This document shows positions 44,332 to 55,455 of a DNA stretch of 64,000 nucleotides, piece by piece; positions within the stretch are counted from its first letter, which is position 1; the number at the start of each line of letters is the position of its first letter. The notes beneath the pieces were generated by a model. That model made no database searches. It worked only from the letters and a program-made list of their open reading frames with translations, and was not told the DNA's origin. The position numbers and the translations under genes were made by a program. The DNA is taken from NCBI GenBank assembly GCA_022495995.1, contig JAFEMH010007502.1, forward strand, positions 1 to 64,000, read 5' to 3'. The stretch comes from Adenophora triphylla var. japonica (taxonomy: Eukaryota > Streptophyta > Magnoliopsida > Asterales > Campanulaceae).

Positions 44332-44725
44332 ACCTATCGCTTGGATTTGGGCTGATTCGACTTTTTGGCATCATCAGTTTGCTTCCATTGCCGGGAATCG
44401 ATTCAAACGCCCATTGTTTAGCCTGAAAACCGCTCGCCTGAAGCCATTTTTTTGGCCGGATAATTCTCACTTTTTGGCCAAAAAACCTGCTTCGTTTTTT
44501 AATCTGTTTTTGCTTGGCCGAATTTTGCAAATTTTCGCCAGGAAAAATCGTTTTGGCCGGAAAAATTTGGTGTTTTAACAATCGCAGTTGAACTTTGTTT
44601 GTGTCAAGTTAAACCTGTCTTACGTTTGGCCGGAATATTGTGATTTTGGCCGGAAAGTTTTTATTTCAGCCGTTTGCAATTCTGGGCAATTGAGAATTTT
44701 GTTGAATTGCAATTCTTGAATTCTA

Positions 44726-46325
44726 ATGGAAGACGGCAGAACCATCAGTGTCACCAATGAGGAGAACCGAGGTTAGGGTGACGAGATCCCTCCCACCAAT
44801 GAGACGCTTCCACCTCCTTCTCCTCCCCTGAATGACGGGATACCACCCCTCGGCATGACTCTCCACTCTATGGGACAGCCAGCTGTCGGGGAGGCAGGTA
44901 CCAACCCCCCTCGTCATACTCGTCCACGAGGGAAACGAACAAGCAAGAAGATGACGAGGAACGCCGACGTTGGACAAGTTGAGAACACCCAGCCCGCCGA
45001 CCGACGTACCTTGTTGCACCAACAGATGGAGACTTTGCAAGGAATTTACGAGACTCAGGCTGCTTTATTGCAATTGGATCCAAAAAACTCAATGGCCGAG
45101 TTCATTAGGCCTTCGAGGTCAGGAGGCAACTCTCGTGGAAGAGAAACTCAGGGTGAGAGACGAGATAGCCAGAGGAGTCCTCCTCGCGGCCGAGATCCTC
45201 CTCCCCGTGAGCCTACTGCACCACCTAAGCAGAACCTCCGAGATGCTCCTCATCCTCGGCCTAATAATCATGGAAACGAGAAGGAGGTGGTGGACTTAAG
45301 GAGCCACTTAAATTCAAAGGACCAGGAGGTAGACTCAAAAGACTTACGAACGAGGCTCAGTCTGTCCATGCGTTTACCCCCTCCTCGTCTCGGCATGGTC
45401 CCTCATCATAACCATCATCGGCGTGATTCTCCTCGTCCCCAGCATGACTCACCTCGTCCCCATCACTTTGCAAGGCTAAGGACTCCACAGCCATACAAAA
45501 TGGTCCTCGGCGGCTGTGAGGGAGAGCATAGAAGGGATCATGTACCTACTAGACGAGTTGAGAACCTTTGTGACGATGGGAAACACAGTAGGGTGAATGG
45601 TCACCCCAGACATAAGTCTCATCGTAGTTCCCACCGGAGTTCCCACCGGAGCACTTACTCCAGCACTCAAAAAGGGGTTGATGCCAGAGAACTGTCACTC
45701 TTGAAAAAGAGAATTGATGATATGGAAAAGGGGAAGAAGGATGAGGACGATGATGACAACTGGTCCACTCGTCCCTTCTCTAAGAGAATAACAAATGTAC
45801 CACCTAATCCTCTTTTCAAGGTCCCAAATATTGATAAATATGCTGGAACCACCGACGCACGGGACCATGTACAAAGTTTCGAGTCGACTATGACCCTCCC
45901 TTACCAAACCAATCACCAAGATCATATAACTAGTGAACCTTCCACCTCCTCATCCGCTGAGCGACAAACCAAAGTTCCCTCGTGACCCTTCCAAATTCTG
46001 TGATTTCCATAAGGACCATGGCCACACCATTGAAAGGTGCATTTCCCTCAAACGAATGATCCAAAGGTGGATTGACGAAAGCAAACTCGACCGCTATGTC
46101 ATGAAGAAAGATGGCAAGCAAAAACGGAAGGAGGACGAGAGTGAAGATGATGAAAAAAGAGAGGATGGGGAACAGAGGCCTCCTAGGGCCAAATTGCATG
46201 TGATTCGAGAAGAGGTAGTCTCTACCAGAAAGCTAAGGGACCAAATCCATGAGCTGAGCAAGGTATACCATGTTCCTGCTTGGGTTCATAAAGCGGAAGA
46301 GGTCATAAGTTTCTCTCCCAACTAA
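44726..46325 (+). pseudogene. Element E gag, damaged
   Basis: The start MEDGRTISVTNEENRG runs into a TAG at 44,774, then the frame stays open to 45,985. It has a basic, Pro/Arg/His-rich middle (residues with HRSSHRSSHRS repeats), a Glu/Asp run and FKVPNIDKYAGTTDARDHVQ, the entry to the gag core. The core itself is missing. After a frameshift (about 45,930-45,990) the text resumes at KPKFPRDPSKFCDFHKDHGH, the knuckle region typical of Tat Gag, and goes on to 46,325. About 200 residues that normally lie between are deleted. Confidence 0.75.
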
Positions 46326-48123
46326 TTGGCGGGGAGCCGTGCCGCCCATGAACAACCCTTGGTGATAAAGGGTCAAATTGACAACTGTGAATCCGAGAGA
46401 CTTCTCATCAACATGGTGGCCTCACGTGATATCTTGTACTACTCTGCCTTCCAGATGATGGGTTTGAAAGATACCATCCTGGAACCCTATCATGGAAGGC
46501 TAGAAGGTTTCACCAACCATAAAATCGGTGCCAAGGGAACTGTTAACCTGCAGCTGGAAGTTGGCGATTATCCCTTCCGAACCGTGGCTACAGTCACTTT
46601 CGTAGTCATGGATTTGACTAGTGACTATCATGCAATCTTAGGCATTCCAAGTCAAGCAAAATTTGGGTTGGTCGCCTCCCTTCCTCACCAACGAGTTAAG
46701 TTTCCTACTCGTGCTGGAATTGGATGCGTGAGGGCGACCGCCAAGGACTTCTTGGAGCATGTTGTGAAGAGCCGGAAAGCATCCAAAAGTGTGGAGATAG
46801 ATACTCCGGAAGATAACATCAAAATCTCTAAGTCCCTGAAAACTACCCATACTAGCTCTATGATGAGCTACATCCTTGAAGTACTAGATGAGGAACCTCT
46901 AGTCCTAGAAATTGCAGATGACCAAGACATAGTTTCGTCCGTCCCGGAGACAGATCATGTTCTCGTCAACGGCCAGAACTCGGGGGCCAACCCTGACTTG
47001 AGGATAGTTGATCTGCCCGAAGTTGACAAACTGATGCAAGAGGAAGGCCTCGACGTAAATGACAATGAGGGTAGAAGACTTAGAGAAATCATTATTGAGT
47101 CCCTGGAATTTCGAGACGGTCCAGAAATGGAGCCCGTGGATGAACTGGAAGAGGTAGTCATCAACCCTGACTGCCCCGAGCAAAAAATCAAACTCAGGGG
47201 CCAGCTATCCTCGGAAGAGAAGGAAGAAATCATCTCCCTCTTAAAAAACAGTTTTGACATCTTTGCTTGGAGAGTTAAAGACATGAGGGGGATCAATGAA
47301 GAAGTAGCCCTCCACCGCCTAGAAGTTGATCCGTTAGCAAAAACCATTTCGCAGACAAGGAGGATTTTTGCAAGGGACAAGGAGGAAGCTATCAAGGAAG
47401 AGGTGCAAAAGTTACTTAGCGTCGGAATCATCCGAGAAGTAAAATGCCCCGTTTGGTTGGCCAACGTGGTAATGGTGAAAAAGCAAAATGGGAAGTGGCG
47501 AATGTGCATAGACTTCACTGATCTTAACAAAGCCTGCCCTAAAGACAGTTATCCTCTCCCCAGAATTGATAAGTTGGTTGACTCCATAGCTGGACACCGA
47601 ACTCTCAGTTTTTTAGATGCCTATTCAGGCTATCACCAAATCAAAATGGCGAAAGAGGACATTGAGAAGACGGCCTTCCAAACATCGGGGGGAAACTATT
47701 GTTACGTCATGATGCCCTTTGGGCTTAAAAATGCATGCAGGTGCTACGTACCAACGCATGGTGAATGAAGTGTTTGGAAAATAAATAGGACGCAACATGG
47801 AGGCCTACATTGATGACATGGTCATAAAGACCAAGGAGGGCAGTCACGCCCCTGACCTGGAGGAAACTATAAACAATCTCCAAGCTAACAACATGAAGCT
47901 AAACCCAAGTAAATGTGTGTTTGGGATGACGGCTGGAAAGTTCCTAGGCTTCATGGTATCACAAAGGGGAATAGAAGTGAACCCTGAAAAAATTAAAGCC
48001 CTGATTGACATGAAGGAACCTACCAACATCAAGGAGGTTCAGAGATTGAATGGAAGAATGCGGCACTTGAAAGATTCATCGCCAAATCTGCCGAAAAATC
48101 ACTGCCGTTCTTCAAGGTATTGA
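46326..48123 (+). pseudogene. Element E protease and reverse transcriptase
   Basis: The first 480 codons are open. The protease region keeps ILYYSAFQMMGL but has LINMVASRD where active copies have the LIDTGSS catalytic triad, so the catalytic aspartate is lost. RT follows with WLANVVMVKKQNGKWRMCID, FTDLNKACPKDSYPLP, FLDAYSGYHQIKM and MMPFGLKNA. A frameshift at about 47,740 moves the text, and RT resumes with AYIDDMVIKT (about 47,800), KLNPSKCVFGM and a further frame change near 48,060. The catalytic YIDD box is intact but the frame is not. Confidence 0.8.
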
Positions 48124-49105
48124 AGGGTACCAAGAGCTTCTCCTGGACTCCCGAATGCTCCGAAGCATTCCTCCGGTTGAAGGAGTACTTGGGTTCACCT
48201 TCCTTACTAAGAAGTCCGATTACTGGCAAGATGTTGTATGTCTTCCTAGCTGCCACAGTTCATACAGTCGCAGTTGTTCTTGTACGAAATGATGAAGGAA
48301 CTCAGAAACCAGTCTACTATGTCTCTAAGGCATTGTCAGACGTGGAGAGAAGATATTTCAATGTGGAAAAGATAGCGTACGCACTAGTTATTTCATCAAG
48401 GAAACTACGTGCCTACTTTTCCGCACATCCCATCACCGTGTATACCAATGAACCATTGAAGAAAATTCTGCATAAGTTGGATGGCTTCGGACGTCTCATA
48501 AATTGGTCTATCACTCTTACTGAGTTTGATATCACTTACCATCCAAGGAAGACCCTCCTGGCACAGCCTCTGGTTGACTTCATGGTCGAGACTGCGTTCA
48601 TGGGTGAACACGTCCCCACCTCCCGTAAGCATAACACAACGAAGGAAGAAGAGTCTCCCATTGAACTCCCGTCGGTCTGTTGGGTCTTGTACACGGATGG
48701 ATCAGCTACGAAGGAGAGAAGCAGAGGTGGAGTTGTACTAGCAAGTCCGGAAGGAGAGTACACCATGCAAGACATCATCCGATTCAAGTTTCCTGCCTCC
48801 AACAACCAAGCTGAATATGAGGCTCTGATATTTGGTATCGAGTTGGCTTCCTTCTACGGAGAAACTAAAGTAGCGGCATTTTGTGCTCCCAACTTGTTGT
48901 CAAACAAGTAAAAGGAGAGTATAACACCCAAAACCCCGTACTTACCAAGTATAGAGACCTGGTCCTAGACATGACGAAGAAGATGGAGTTCTTCGAGATC
49001 AAGCAAATAGGCAGGGAAGATAACCAAATCGCGGACGTTCTATCCAAACTAGCGACTATGGATGTGTCTGAGTCCAACTCCAATCCATACGAGTTTTTGC
49101 TGTAG
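48120..49105 (+). pseudogene. Element E RNase H plus second RNase H
   Basis: The classical RNase H reads SFSWTPECSEAFLRLKEYL, PVYYVSKALSDVERRY, AYALVISSRKLRAYF and VYTNEPLKKIL. A linker follows, then a second, archaeal-like RNase H: WVLYTDGSATKERSRGGVVL and NNQAEYEALIFGIELA, with its first Asp and its Glu present. A frameshift near 48,885 moves the end of that domain (QLVVKQVKGEYNTQNPVLTK, ADVLSKLATMD) into another frame. Two RNase H domains in this order identify the Tat lineage. Confidence 0.8.
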
Positions 49106-49252
49106 AACCCGCATATGAAAGACTACAAGCCATGCTCCTAGATGGAGGAGAGATGCTGGATCGATGACTACATAGATTACATCGAGAAGAGCCAACTCCC
49201 ATAAGATGAAGCGCAAGCTAAACTTATCAAGAAGAGGTCACCAAGGTTCGTT

Positions 49253-50395
49253 GTGATGAACGGAGTCCTCTATCGAAGATCTTTCACTAAGCCCCTGCTG
49301 AGGTGTGTCTATCCCAAGGAAATTAAGAATCTCTTGGCAGAAGTACATGAAGGCGTTTGCGGTGGACACCCGGGGCCCAGAACCTTAGCTGACAAGATCA
49401 TCTCGCTAGGTTATTATTGGCAAAACCTGAGGGAGGACACGCAAGCCTATGTTAGAAAATGTGATAAATGCCAGAGATACTCCGACATTCCTAGACTCCC
49501 AGCAGTTGAGCAAACTCTTGTGATACATACATGGCCATTTGATATGTGGGGGATTGACATCATCGGACCCTTCCCTCCCGCCCGTGGTAATTGCAAGTAC
49601 GTCATAGTGGCAGCCGACTACTTCTCCAAATGGATAGAAGCGAAAGCATTGGCCAAGATAACGGAAGAGAATGCAATCAACTTCGTCCATTACCACATTT
49701 AGTGTCGTTTTGGGCTCCCACACACAATTATTTCGCATCATGGACTCCAATTCTCTACGGCATTCACAACAGAGTTGAGCAGAGTCAGAGTTCGTCACGC
49801 CAAATCATCAATAAGTACACCTCAAGGAAACGGACAAGCGGAGGCTGCTAACAAATTGGTCCTAACATCCCTTGCTAAGAACCTTGAAGGACGTGAGGGC
49901 AGATGGTTGGACGAACTTTCCCTCGCTTTATGGGCTGTTCGCACAACCACCTGGGGGCCAACCGAAGAAACCCCATTCGCATTAACCTTCGATTCTGAGG
50001 ATATGGCACCAGCCGAAATGGCTATCCCTACCGTAAGAATTTCCCATTATGATGAGCAAGTCAACAAGGTCAATAGGCTCCTAGACCTAGACCTGATAGA
50101 TGAGCTACGACTAGCTGTGCAGATGAGGATGGTAAATTATAAGCAAAGGATCAAGGCATATCATGACAAGAGGGTCAACAGAAGAGTATTCCAAGTAGGC
50201 GATTGGGTACTTAGAAAAATTGAAGCAACTGGTTGGAAGGCAGAACAAAACAAGCTCTCCCCAAATTGGGAAGGTCCCTACATTATAACTCAAGTCATTC
50301 GAGAAAGGACCTACAAATTAAAGACTAAGGAGGGAAAAGAGCTCAAGCATCCGTGACATTCTGACAATCTTCGAAAATACTATCATTAGTATTAG
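49253..50395 (+). pseudogene. Element E integrase
   Basis: The zinc finger is present (VHEGVCGGHPG ... VRKCDKCQRYSD). Core residues follow: WGIDIIGPFPP (first Asp), YVIVAADYFSKWIEA, then a stop at 49,700. After it the second Asp motif reads IISHHGLQFST where active copies have ISDNG, so the catalytic Asp is gone. The glutamate region PQGNGQAEAAN is intact. The C-terminus (TPFALTFDSEDM, a GPY-like NWEGPYIITQV, then LKHP-stop and NLRKYYH) is normal for the family. It cannot be catalytically active. Confidence 0.8.
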
Positions 50396-51100
50396 TTTAT
50401 TTTTTGTAATAGATTAGTTTTCAATTATTAGTCTTTTACCTTTTCAGTATGGTAGGATTGCAGTCCGATGTAATCAGTTTTAGTTTATGGAATTTACTTC
50501 AACATGCAAGGCAACTACCAACTACTGACACAACACTGGAAGACGAGGATCTTATCCTCGACTCTTCAAAAAACATGCCAAACGTCTAGCCTACCTCGGC
50601 ACAAACGACTAACTGACTAACATCCAAAACCTATGTACGAGTCACCTTCCTCGGCGTAAGGAGATGAAAAAGAAGGAAGCCTAACGTCTTGACGAGGAAA
50701 CCCCTCGACTCAAATGACTACAGGCAAGACCATCTGAAACCTATGTAAGAGTCATCTTCCTCGGCATAAGGCGATGAAAAATAAGAAAAAATTCAACAGA
50801 CAAGACCGAGGACCCCTCCTCGGCCTGAAGACTTGCCTCACGTCAAGACAAGGAAACACCTCATCATAAACGACTACAGGCATTCCACGTCTGAAACATG
50901 TGTACGAGTCATCTTCCTTGGAATAAGGAGACGAAAAAGAAGAAAATACTCCAACAGTCAAGACCGAGGAACCCTCCTCGGCCTAATGACTTGAGGCTAA
51001 ACAGCCAAGACCGAGGAACCCCCCTCGGCCTAATGACTTGATAGGCAGAATTGCCACAACTCTCAAGACCGAGATAGTTGTCTCCTCGTCTTACATAAAA
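50396..51100. repeat. Imperfect tandem array after element E pol
   Basis: About three to four units of 110-160 bp share TACGAGTCATCTTCCTCGGC, ATAAGGAGATGAAAAAGAAG and ACCGAGGANCCCTCCTCGGCC. The last is a dyad that could form a hairpin in RNA. It separates the sense pol from the antisense gene. Confidence 0.75.
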
Positions 51101-51134
51101 GGGTGAATAACGAGGAACCTTCCTCGATTCCCCC

Positions 51135-52984
51135 CTAAAGCAGATCGGTCTCTCCCTTCCTAAGGTCGGCCCTGAGCTCAGCCATTTGCTTATCCATGGC
51201 CTTATTCAGCACATTCTCGTAGGCCGAGACGGTGGCAAGCTGCAATAATGATAAACGGCAGAAATTATACAAGTACAAAGTGCAAGAAGTAAAAGTACGA
51301 GATAGTCACCTCGGAGATCAACAGCCCCTTCCAGCCGAGCAAGTTTTCGTTGCTAGGTTTGTCTCGGACCAACTTTTTGTATGCCTCCTCATCCAGGGCC
51401 CGTTGGACAGGAGCTCGACCCAACCTCACGTGAGCACCCTCCCTAGTAAGTAAGGGAAGGCCTCTCAGGGGTTTTGGAGTAGCTATAAATTGCCGAGCTA
51501 GATCCTCGGCATCAGAATAAGATTTGATTGTTTGAATGGTGAGGGTAGGAGGAGTTGAAGCATCAGGAGCTCATTTGGAAGGAGGCTCCTCAGCAAGACT
51601 AGACTGAGGCCTCTTCTGGCTCGAGGACCTTTGAACGAGGCCCGTCTCCTCGGCAGTCGGGATGTCAATATGCATCTCAGTCTAGGCAGTTGCAACATGG
51701 GGGCTATACCCCTCGGTTGTTTGCTTATCCCGACTTCCCGAGGTCTCTTCCTCGACATTAACGGCCTCCCCTATCAGCTTGACGGGCAAGGCGACATTAC
51801 CCTTGGTAGCCAGGAGGAGTTGACGAGTAGTTGCCTCGTCCTTCCTCTGAGAGACAGCCGAGGCCTTAGCCAATCGTCTCTTAATTTTGATGAGCTCCTT
51901 CGGATCAACTCCGTCATCTGAGGCCATCTTGACTTCTTGTTCAGGTGTTAGATCTGCAAATACGAAGAAGAGATAGTTATACGATGGGAAATAAAACAAA
52001 CATCAACTTACAAGTATCAAAGATGAGGAAAGAGGAATTACAGCCTACGACGTTGTCCTCTGTAAGGCATTGGTCCCTAGGGTCAAGCTTACACCGTTCG
52101 CAATCAGCATGGAAGAACAGACCGGGATGGACCTTCCAGTCGTTAAATCTCCTCCCCCTATTGACGGGGACGAGAGGTACCACGCCGTCCCTCGGTTCGG
52201 ACATTAATCCAACTTGAACATAGTAACGATCATCAGCTTCCAAGGCCGACCATTCGAGTAAGCCTACCCCGGCCAACTCAGTAAGCCGTTTAATTAAGGC
52301 CAAGGTCCACTCAGCTCGTAGCACCCTCGTGGGGGCAGCAGGCTCATCAGAAGGAGAGGGGAACTCCCAGCCTTATCGGCTCTCTACCCTTATGGCAAGG
52401 CTTTCCCAGCCAGATACCTTGCTAGACATCGGTAGAATGATCTTCGGTTTCTTCGAATCACTCCTTATCACTACAACCTGATCTCTTTGGTGTAGCTGAT
52501 TATGAAGAAATGGTGGAAGGCAACTTGGGTAGGCTCAAAACCTAGACTACGACATAAGACAATAAAGCTTACGAGGACCCTAGTCCCGTTGGCTCCCGGC
52601 ATAGCCGGGACAGATCTCATATCTCCAAGAAACTCATTGATGAAAGGATCTAAAGGGAGACGAAGTCCCTGCTGAAATTGCTTAAAGTAGAAATGGACGT
52701 GGCTATCATTATAATAAAATATGTTTTTCTCTCTCTCTCTCGGTCTCAAAAGTGGGACGGCCGACGTAAGTTAATCTATACTCATTCCTATCTACTCCAT
52801 ACTTGGAGTATCGCACCTCCAATATGGGATCCCCGGCCCTAACTGGCTTTGGCCTGGGATGAGTAGCTCCGCCTCGGCCTCCTCTATCTCGGCCACTTCT
52901 CCCTCGTCCTTTTACCTGCTCTCCTTCGACGAAGGCATCCAAAATCTTGGTGGACGTGGAGGCCTCACTCCCTCTTCCCGTCAT
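51135..52984 (-). pseudogene. Antisense split gene in element E (putative gypsy-type domain)
   Basis: The minus strand from 52,984 reads MTGRGSEASTSTKILDAF, a GRGRSGRDRGGRGG stretch and, after a frame change, FYFKQFQQGLRLPLDPFINE ... VLVSFIVLCRSLGFEPTQVAFHHFF (about 52,690-52,500). This matches the Pfam family called 'putative gypsy type transposon' (PF04195, recalled from memory). Further exons: RFNDWKVHPGLFFHADCERC (52,150-52,090), ADLTPEQEV after an acceptor near 51,957, LARQFIATPKPLRGLPLLTR (about 51,500), and LATVSAYENVLNKAMDKQMAEL (51,239 down). One 70-bp intron (51,309-51,240) has good GTGACT...TTGCAG ends. Two in-frame stops near 51,680 and 51,570 and the frameshifts show decay. The function is unknown. 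Confidence 0.6.
51240..51309 (-). other. Probable intron in the antisense gene
   Basis: On the minus strand GAG/GTGACTATC at 51,309 and TTATTGCAG/CTTGCC at 51,240 join two frames that are open in the same phase. It is 70 bp long and AT-rich, as small plant introns are. Confidence 0.55.
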
Positions 52985-52985
52985 A

Positions 52986-53385
52986 CACTACCAGAAACAG
53001 GTCATTTAGCGACGGAAAAAACAGCGACGGACAGATTCCGTCGCTATTTAGCGACGGAATATAGTATTTAGCGTCGGAATTATTTTGGCGTCAAATTTAG
53101 CGACGGAATTTAATTCCGCCGCTAAATTCCGCCGCTAAAAAGAATATTCCTCGAATATTCGTTTATTTCCGCCGCTAATTTGGCGGTTGATTTACCGACG
53201 GAAAATTCCGCCGCTAAATCTTTAACAAATGGAATTATTCCGCCGGTGAAATTAAATGGTTTTTTTTTTTTTGTTTTAATAAACACCGACGGAATATTTC
53301 CGCCGCTGATAATTTAATAATTTTTTATTTATCAGCGACGGAAATATTCCGTCGGTGTTTAATAAAAAAAAAAATTCAAAATTTC
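52986..53385 (+). repeat. CACTA terminal and subterminal repeats
   Basis: At least ten copies, in both directions, of a motif like TTTAGCGACGGAATTT or its CCGCCGCTAAA variant. 53,268-53,362 is a hairpin with arms TTTTAATAAACACCGACGGAA and its inverse. In CACTA elements such sites bind the element's DNA-binding transposition protein. Confidence 0.8.
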
Positions 53386-53650
53386 CAGAGTGTTGTCTAA
53401 TAGTTGGTTAGTTTCCTAATTTTGGACTAATCTTGTTTTTGTTTTATTTTGGATAAAAAATTTAAAATTGTATGCAATTTACCAATTTGGGAATAGCTAC
53501 AAGAACCCTTGCAATTCTTATATCCCCTAACCCCTAACCCCTAAACCCTAAACCCTAACCCCTAAACCCTAACCCCTAAACCCTAACCCCTAAACCCTAA
53601 ACCCTAAACCCTAAACCCTAAACCCTATACCCTATACACCCTATACCCTG
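53385..53650 (+). repeat. Repeat R1 ending in telomere-like CCCTAAA array
   Basis: A 130-bp unit (GTGTTGTCTAATAGTTGGTT ... GAATAGCTACAAGAACCC) is followed by about 15 units of CCCTAAA/CCCTAACCCCTAA and then CCCTATA variants. The same unit with the same array start recurs at 54,703 (R2). Confidence 0.85.
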
Positions 53651-53654
53651 ACAC

Positions 53655-54660
53655 TCTTACTGGAGACAGTCTTTGTACTACAATAGAAAGAGCACCCAAA
53701 GTTCAAGCGAAAGGGTGATGACATATTTGTTGAGCACGCGTTGACCCTTACTGAGGCATTATGTGGCTTCCAATTTATCTTGACTCATCTAGATAACAGG
53801 CAGCTCCTCATCAAATCCCAACCTGGAGAAATATAGGCAAAGCATTAAGCATATTACCTTTTTTCCCAAGTCCACCCAAGCCAACGCGACAAAATCTCCG
53901 TCCAAGACACAGAGCTTGGTTGTTGTTGACTCATTTCCATCCATCAAACTCGATTCGCAGCAACCAAGTAGAGCCAAGTTTAATGTGAACTCGACTACTC
54001 ACTCTTCAACTACATCAACAAATTTAAGGTTGGAATACAGAGATTGCCAAAGTTCTACTATGGTGATTTACTCTCTCTCTCTCTCTCTCGCTCTCTCTCT
54101 CTCACTAGGCCTATTGTTTTATACACAGGTAATGTAAATGAAACTCAGCTCAAATGAAATTCAAGTTAAATGAACTTGAAATTCACCTTCTTTCTTTCTC
54201 AATTATTGTTGCAAGGACTGGTAAAAAAAACAAAAAAAAAACAAAACACTGGTAAACGAAAATGCTAGTACAATCAACCCTTAACTTGCGCCTTTGTAAG
54301 TTTGTGTACAAGAATCTTTTTTCCCTTTTGTCGAAAAATAAATAATACTCCCTCCGTCCCAATAATAGCTTCACCGCAGAAGACAATGTACCAAAGACCA
54401 TTCATGAGGGGCAAATTATACATCCATTTCTCGGTCGACTTCCCAGATTCCTTGACTTCCGAGCAATGCAAGGCCCTAGAGGGTGTGCTGCCTCCTAAGC
54501 CTTCATCGCAGAAGACGAGCATATGGAGCTTGATGAGTGCGAGGAGACAACCCTTCACGATGTCAACATTGGAAGCTTACGATGTAGATGATGACATGCA
54601 CGGTGGTGGGGGCCAGAGAGTGCAGTGTGCTCAGGCGGTAATGATGTGGGTCTTTATTTT
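53655..54660 (+). pseudogene. Captured fragment of a DnaJ (HSP40, ATJ2/ATJ3-type) chaperone gene
   Basis: 53,660-53,836 reads TVFVLQ, a stop, KEHPKFKRKGDDIFVEHALT, LTEALCGFQFILTHLDNRQL and LIKSQPGE. About 540 bases of unrelated sequence follow, then 54,387-54,640 reads YQRPFMRGKLYIHFSVDFPD, SLTSEQCKALEGVLPPKPSS, MELDECEETTLHDVNI (in a second frame), and YDVDDDMHGGGGQRVQCAQ. This is the C-terminal half of plant type-I DnaJ, which stimulates Hsp70 and ends in a farnesylated CAAX box (CAQQ in intact proteins, here CAQAV). The J domain and zinc finger are absent. A stop, two frameshifts and a missing VVKPDQFKAINDEGMP-like link show that it is dead. Confidence 0.8.
53837..54385. other. Spacer between the two DnaJ parts
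   Basis: It may contain the donor gene's intron. It has TC repeats at 54,070-54,105 and one Stowaway-like end (CTCCCTCCGTCCCAATAATA, 54,349) next to the second exon. No matching second MITE end was found. Confidence 0.4.
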
Positions 54661-54702
54661 ACGGATATCTTAATTAGTTATGACTTATGAGACAATAATC
54701 TC

Positions 54703-55455
54703 CAGTGTTGTCTAATAGTTGGTTAGTTCATAGTTTTGGACTAATCTTGTTTTTGTTTTATTTTGGATAAAAATTTTAAAATTGTGTGCAATTTACCAAT
54801 TTGGGAATAGCTACAAGGACCCTTGCAATTCTTATATCCCCTAACCCCTAACCCCTAAACCCTAAACCCTAAACCCTAAACCCTAAACCCTAAACCCTAA
54901 ACCCTAAACCCTAACCCCTAAACCCTAAACCCTAAACCCTAAACCTAAACCCTAAACCACAAACCTAAACCACTAAACCACAACCCTAAACCACAAACCC
55001 TAAACCCTAAACCCAACCCAACCCTAACCACACAACCCCTAACTCCCTAACCCCACTAAAGCCACTAAACCTGGAAACCCTGAAACCCTAAACCCTAAAC
55101 CACTAAACCCCAACCCTAAACCACTAAACCCCTAAGCCCTAAAGGCCACTGACCCCAAACCCTGACACTCCCTAACCCCTAACCCCTAAACCCTAAACCA
55201 CAAACCAAACCCACTAAACCCTAAGCCACTAAACCACAAACCCTAAACCCTAACCCCCAACCCTAAACCCTGAAGCCACAAGCCACTAAACCCTAAACCA
55301 CAACCCCTAAGCCTAAACCACTAACCAACCCCCTAACTCCCCAAACCCAAACCCCAAGCCACAAACCACTGAAGCCACTAAACCCACACAAGCCCCTGAC
55401 CCTAACCCCAACCCCCTAAAGCCCTAAACCTGAAGCCACTGAAGCCCTAAACCCT
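54703..55455 (+). repeat. Repeat R2 with long degenerate CCCTAAA array
   Basis: The R1 unit recurs at 54,703-54,840. It is followed by regular CCCTAAA units to about 54,960 and then about 490 bp of decaying variants (ACCACTAAACC, CCCTAAGCC, CTGAAGCC). Confidence 0.85.

Larger units (their letters stand above)
43543..52985 (+). mobile_element. Element E: Tat-lineage Ty3/gypsy retrotransposon, right end cut by the CACTA element
   Basis: The order is LTR, gag, protease, RT, RNase H, second RNase H, integrase, a tandem array, then an antisense split gene. The second RNase H (LYTDGSAT...NNQAEYEAL) places it in the Tat lineage. Gag lacks its core and pol has several frameshifts, so it is non-autonomous. 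Its 3' LTR should lie beyond the CACTA element, outside the window. Confidence 0.75.

Noticed and set aside
44360..44405. Primer binding site of element E (TGGCATCATCAG or TGGATTTGGG)
   Set aside because: Neither matches a plant tRNA 3' end that I know well enough, so the site is not listed as a feature.
53518..55455. A true chromosome end (CCCTAAA repeats)
   Set aside because: Transposon sequence continues on both sides, the arrays are degenerate and they face an inverse array. They are interstitial.
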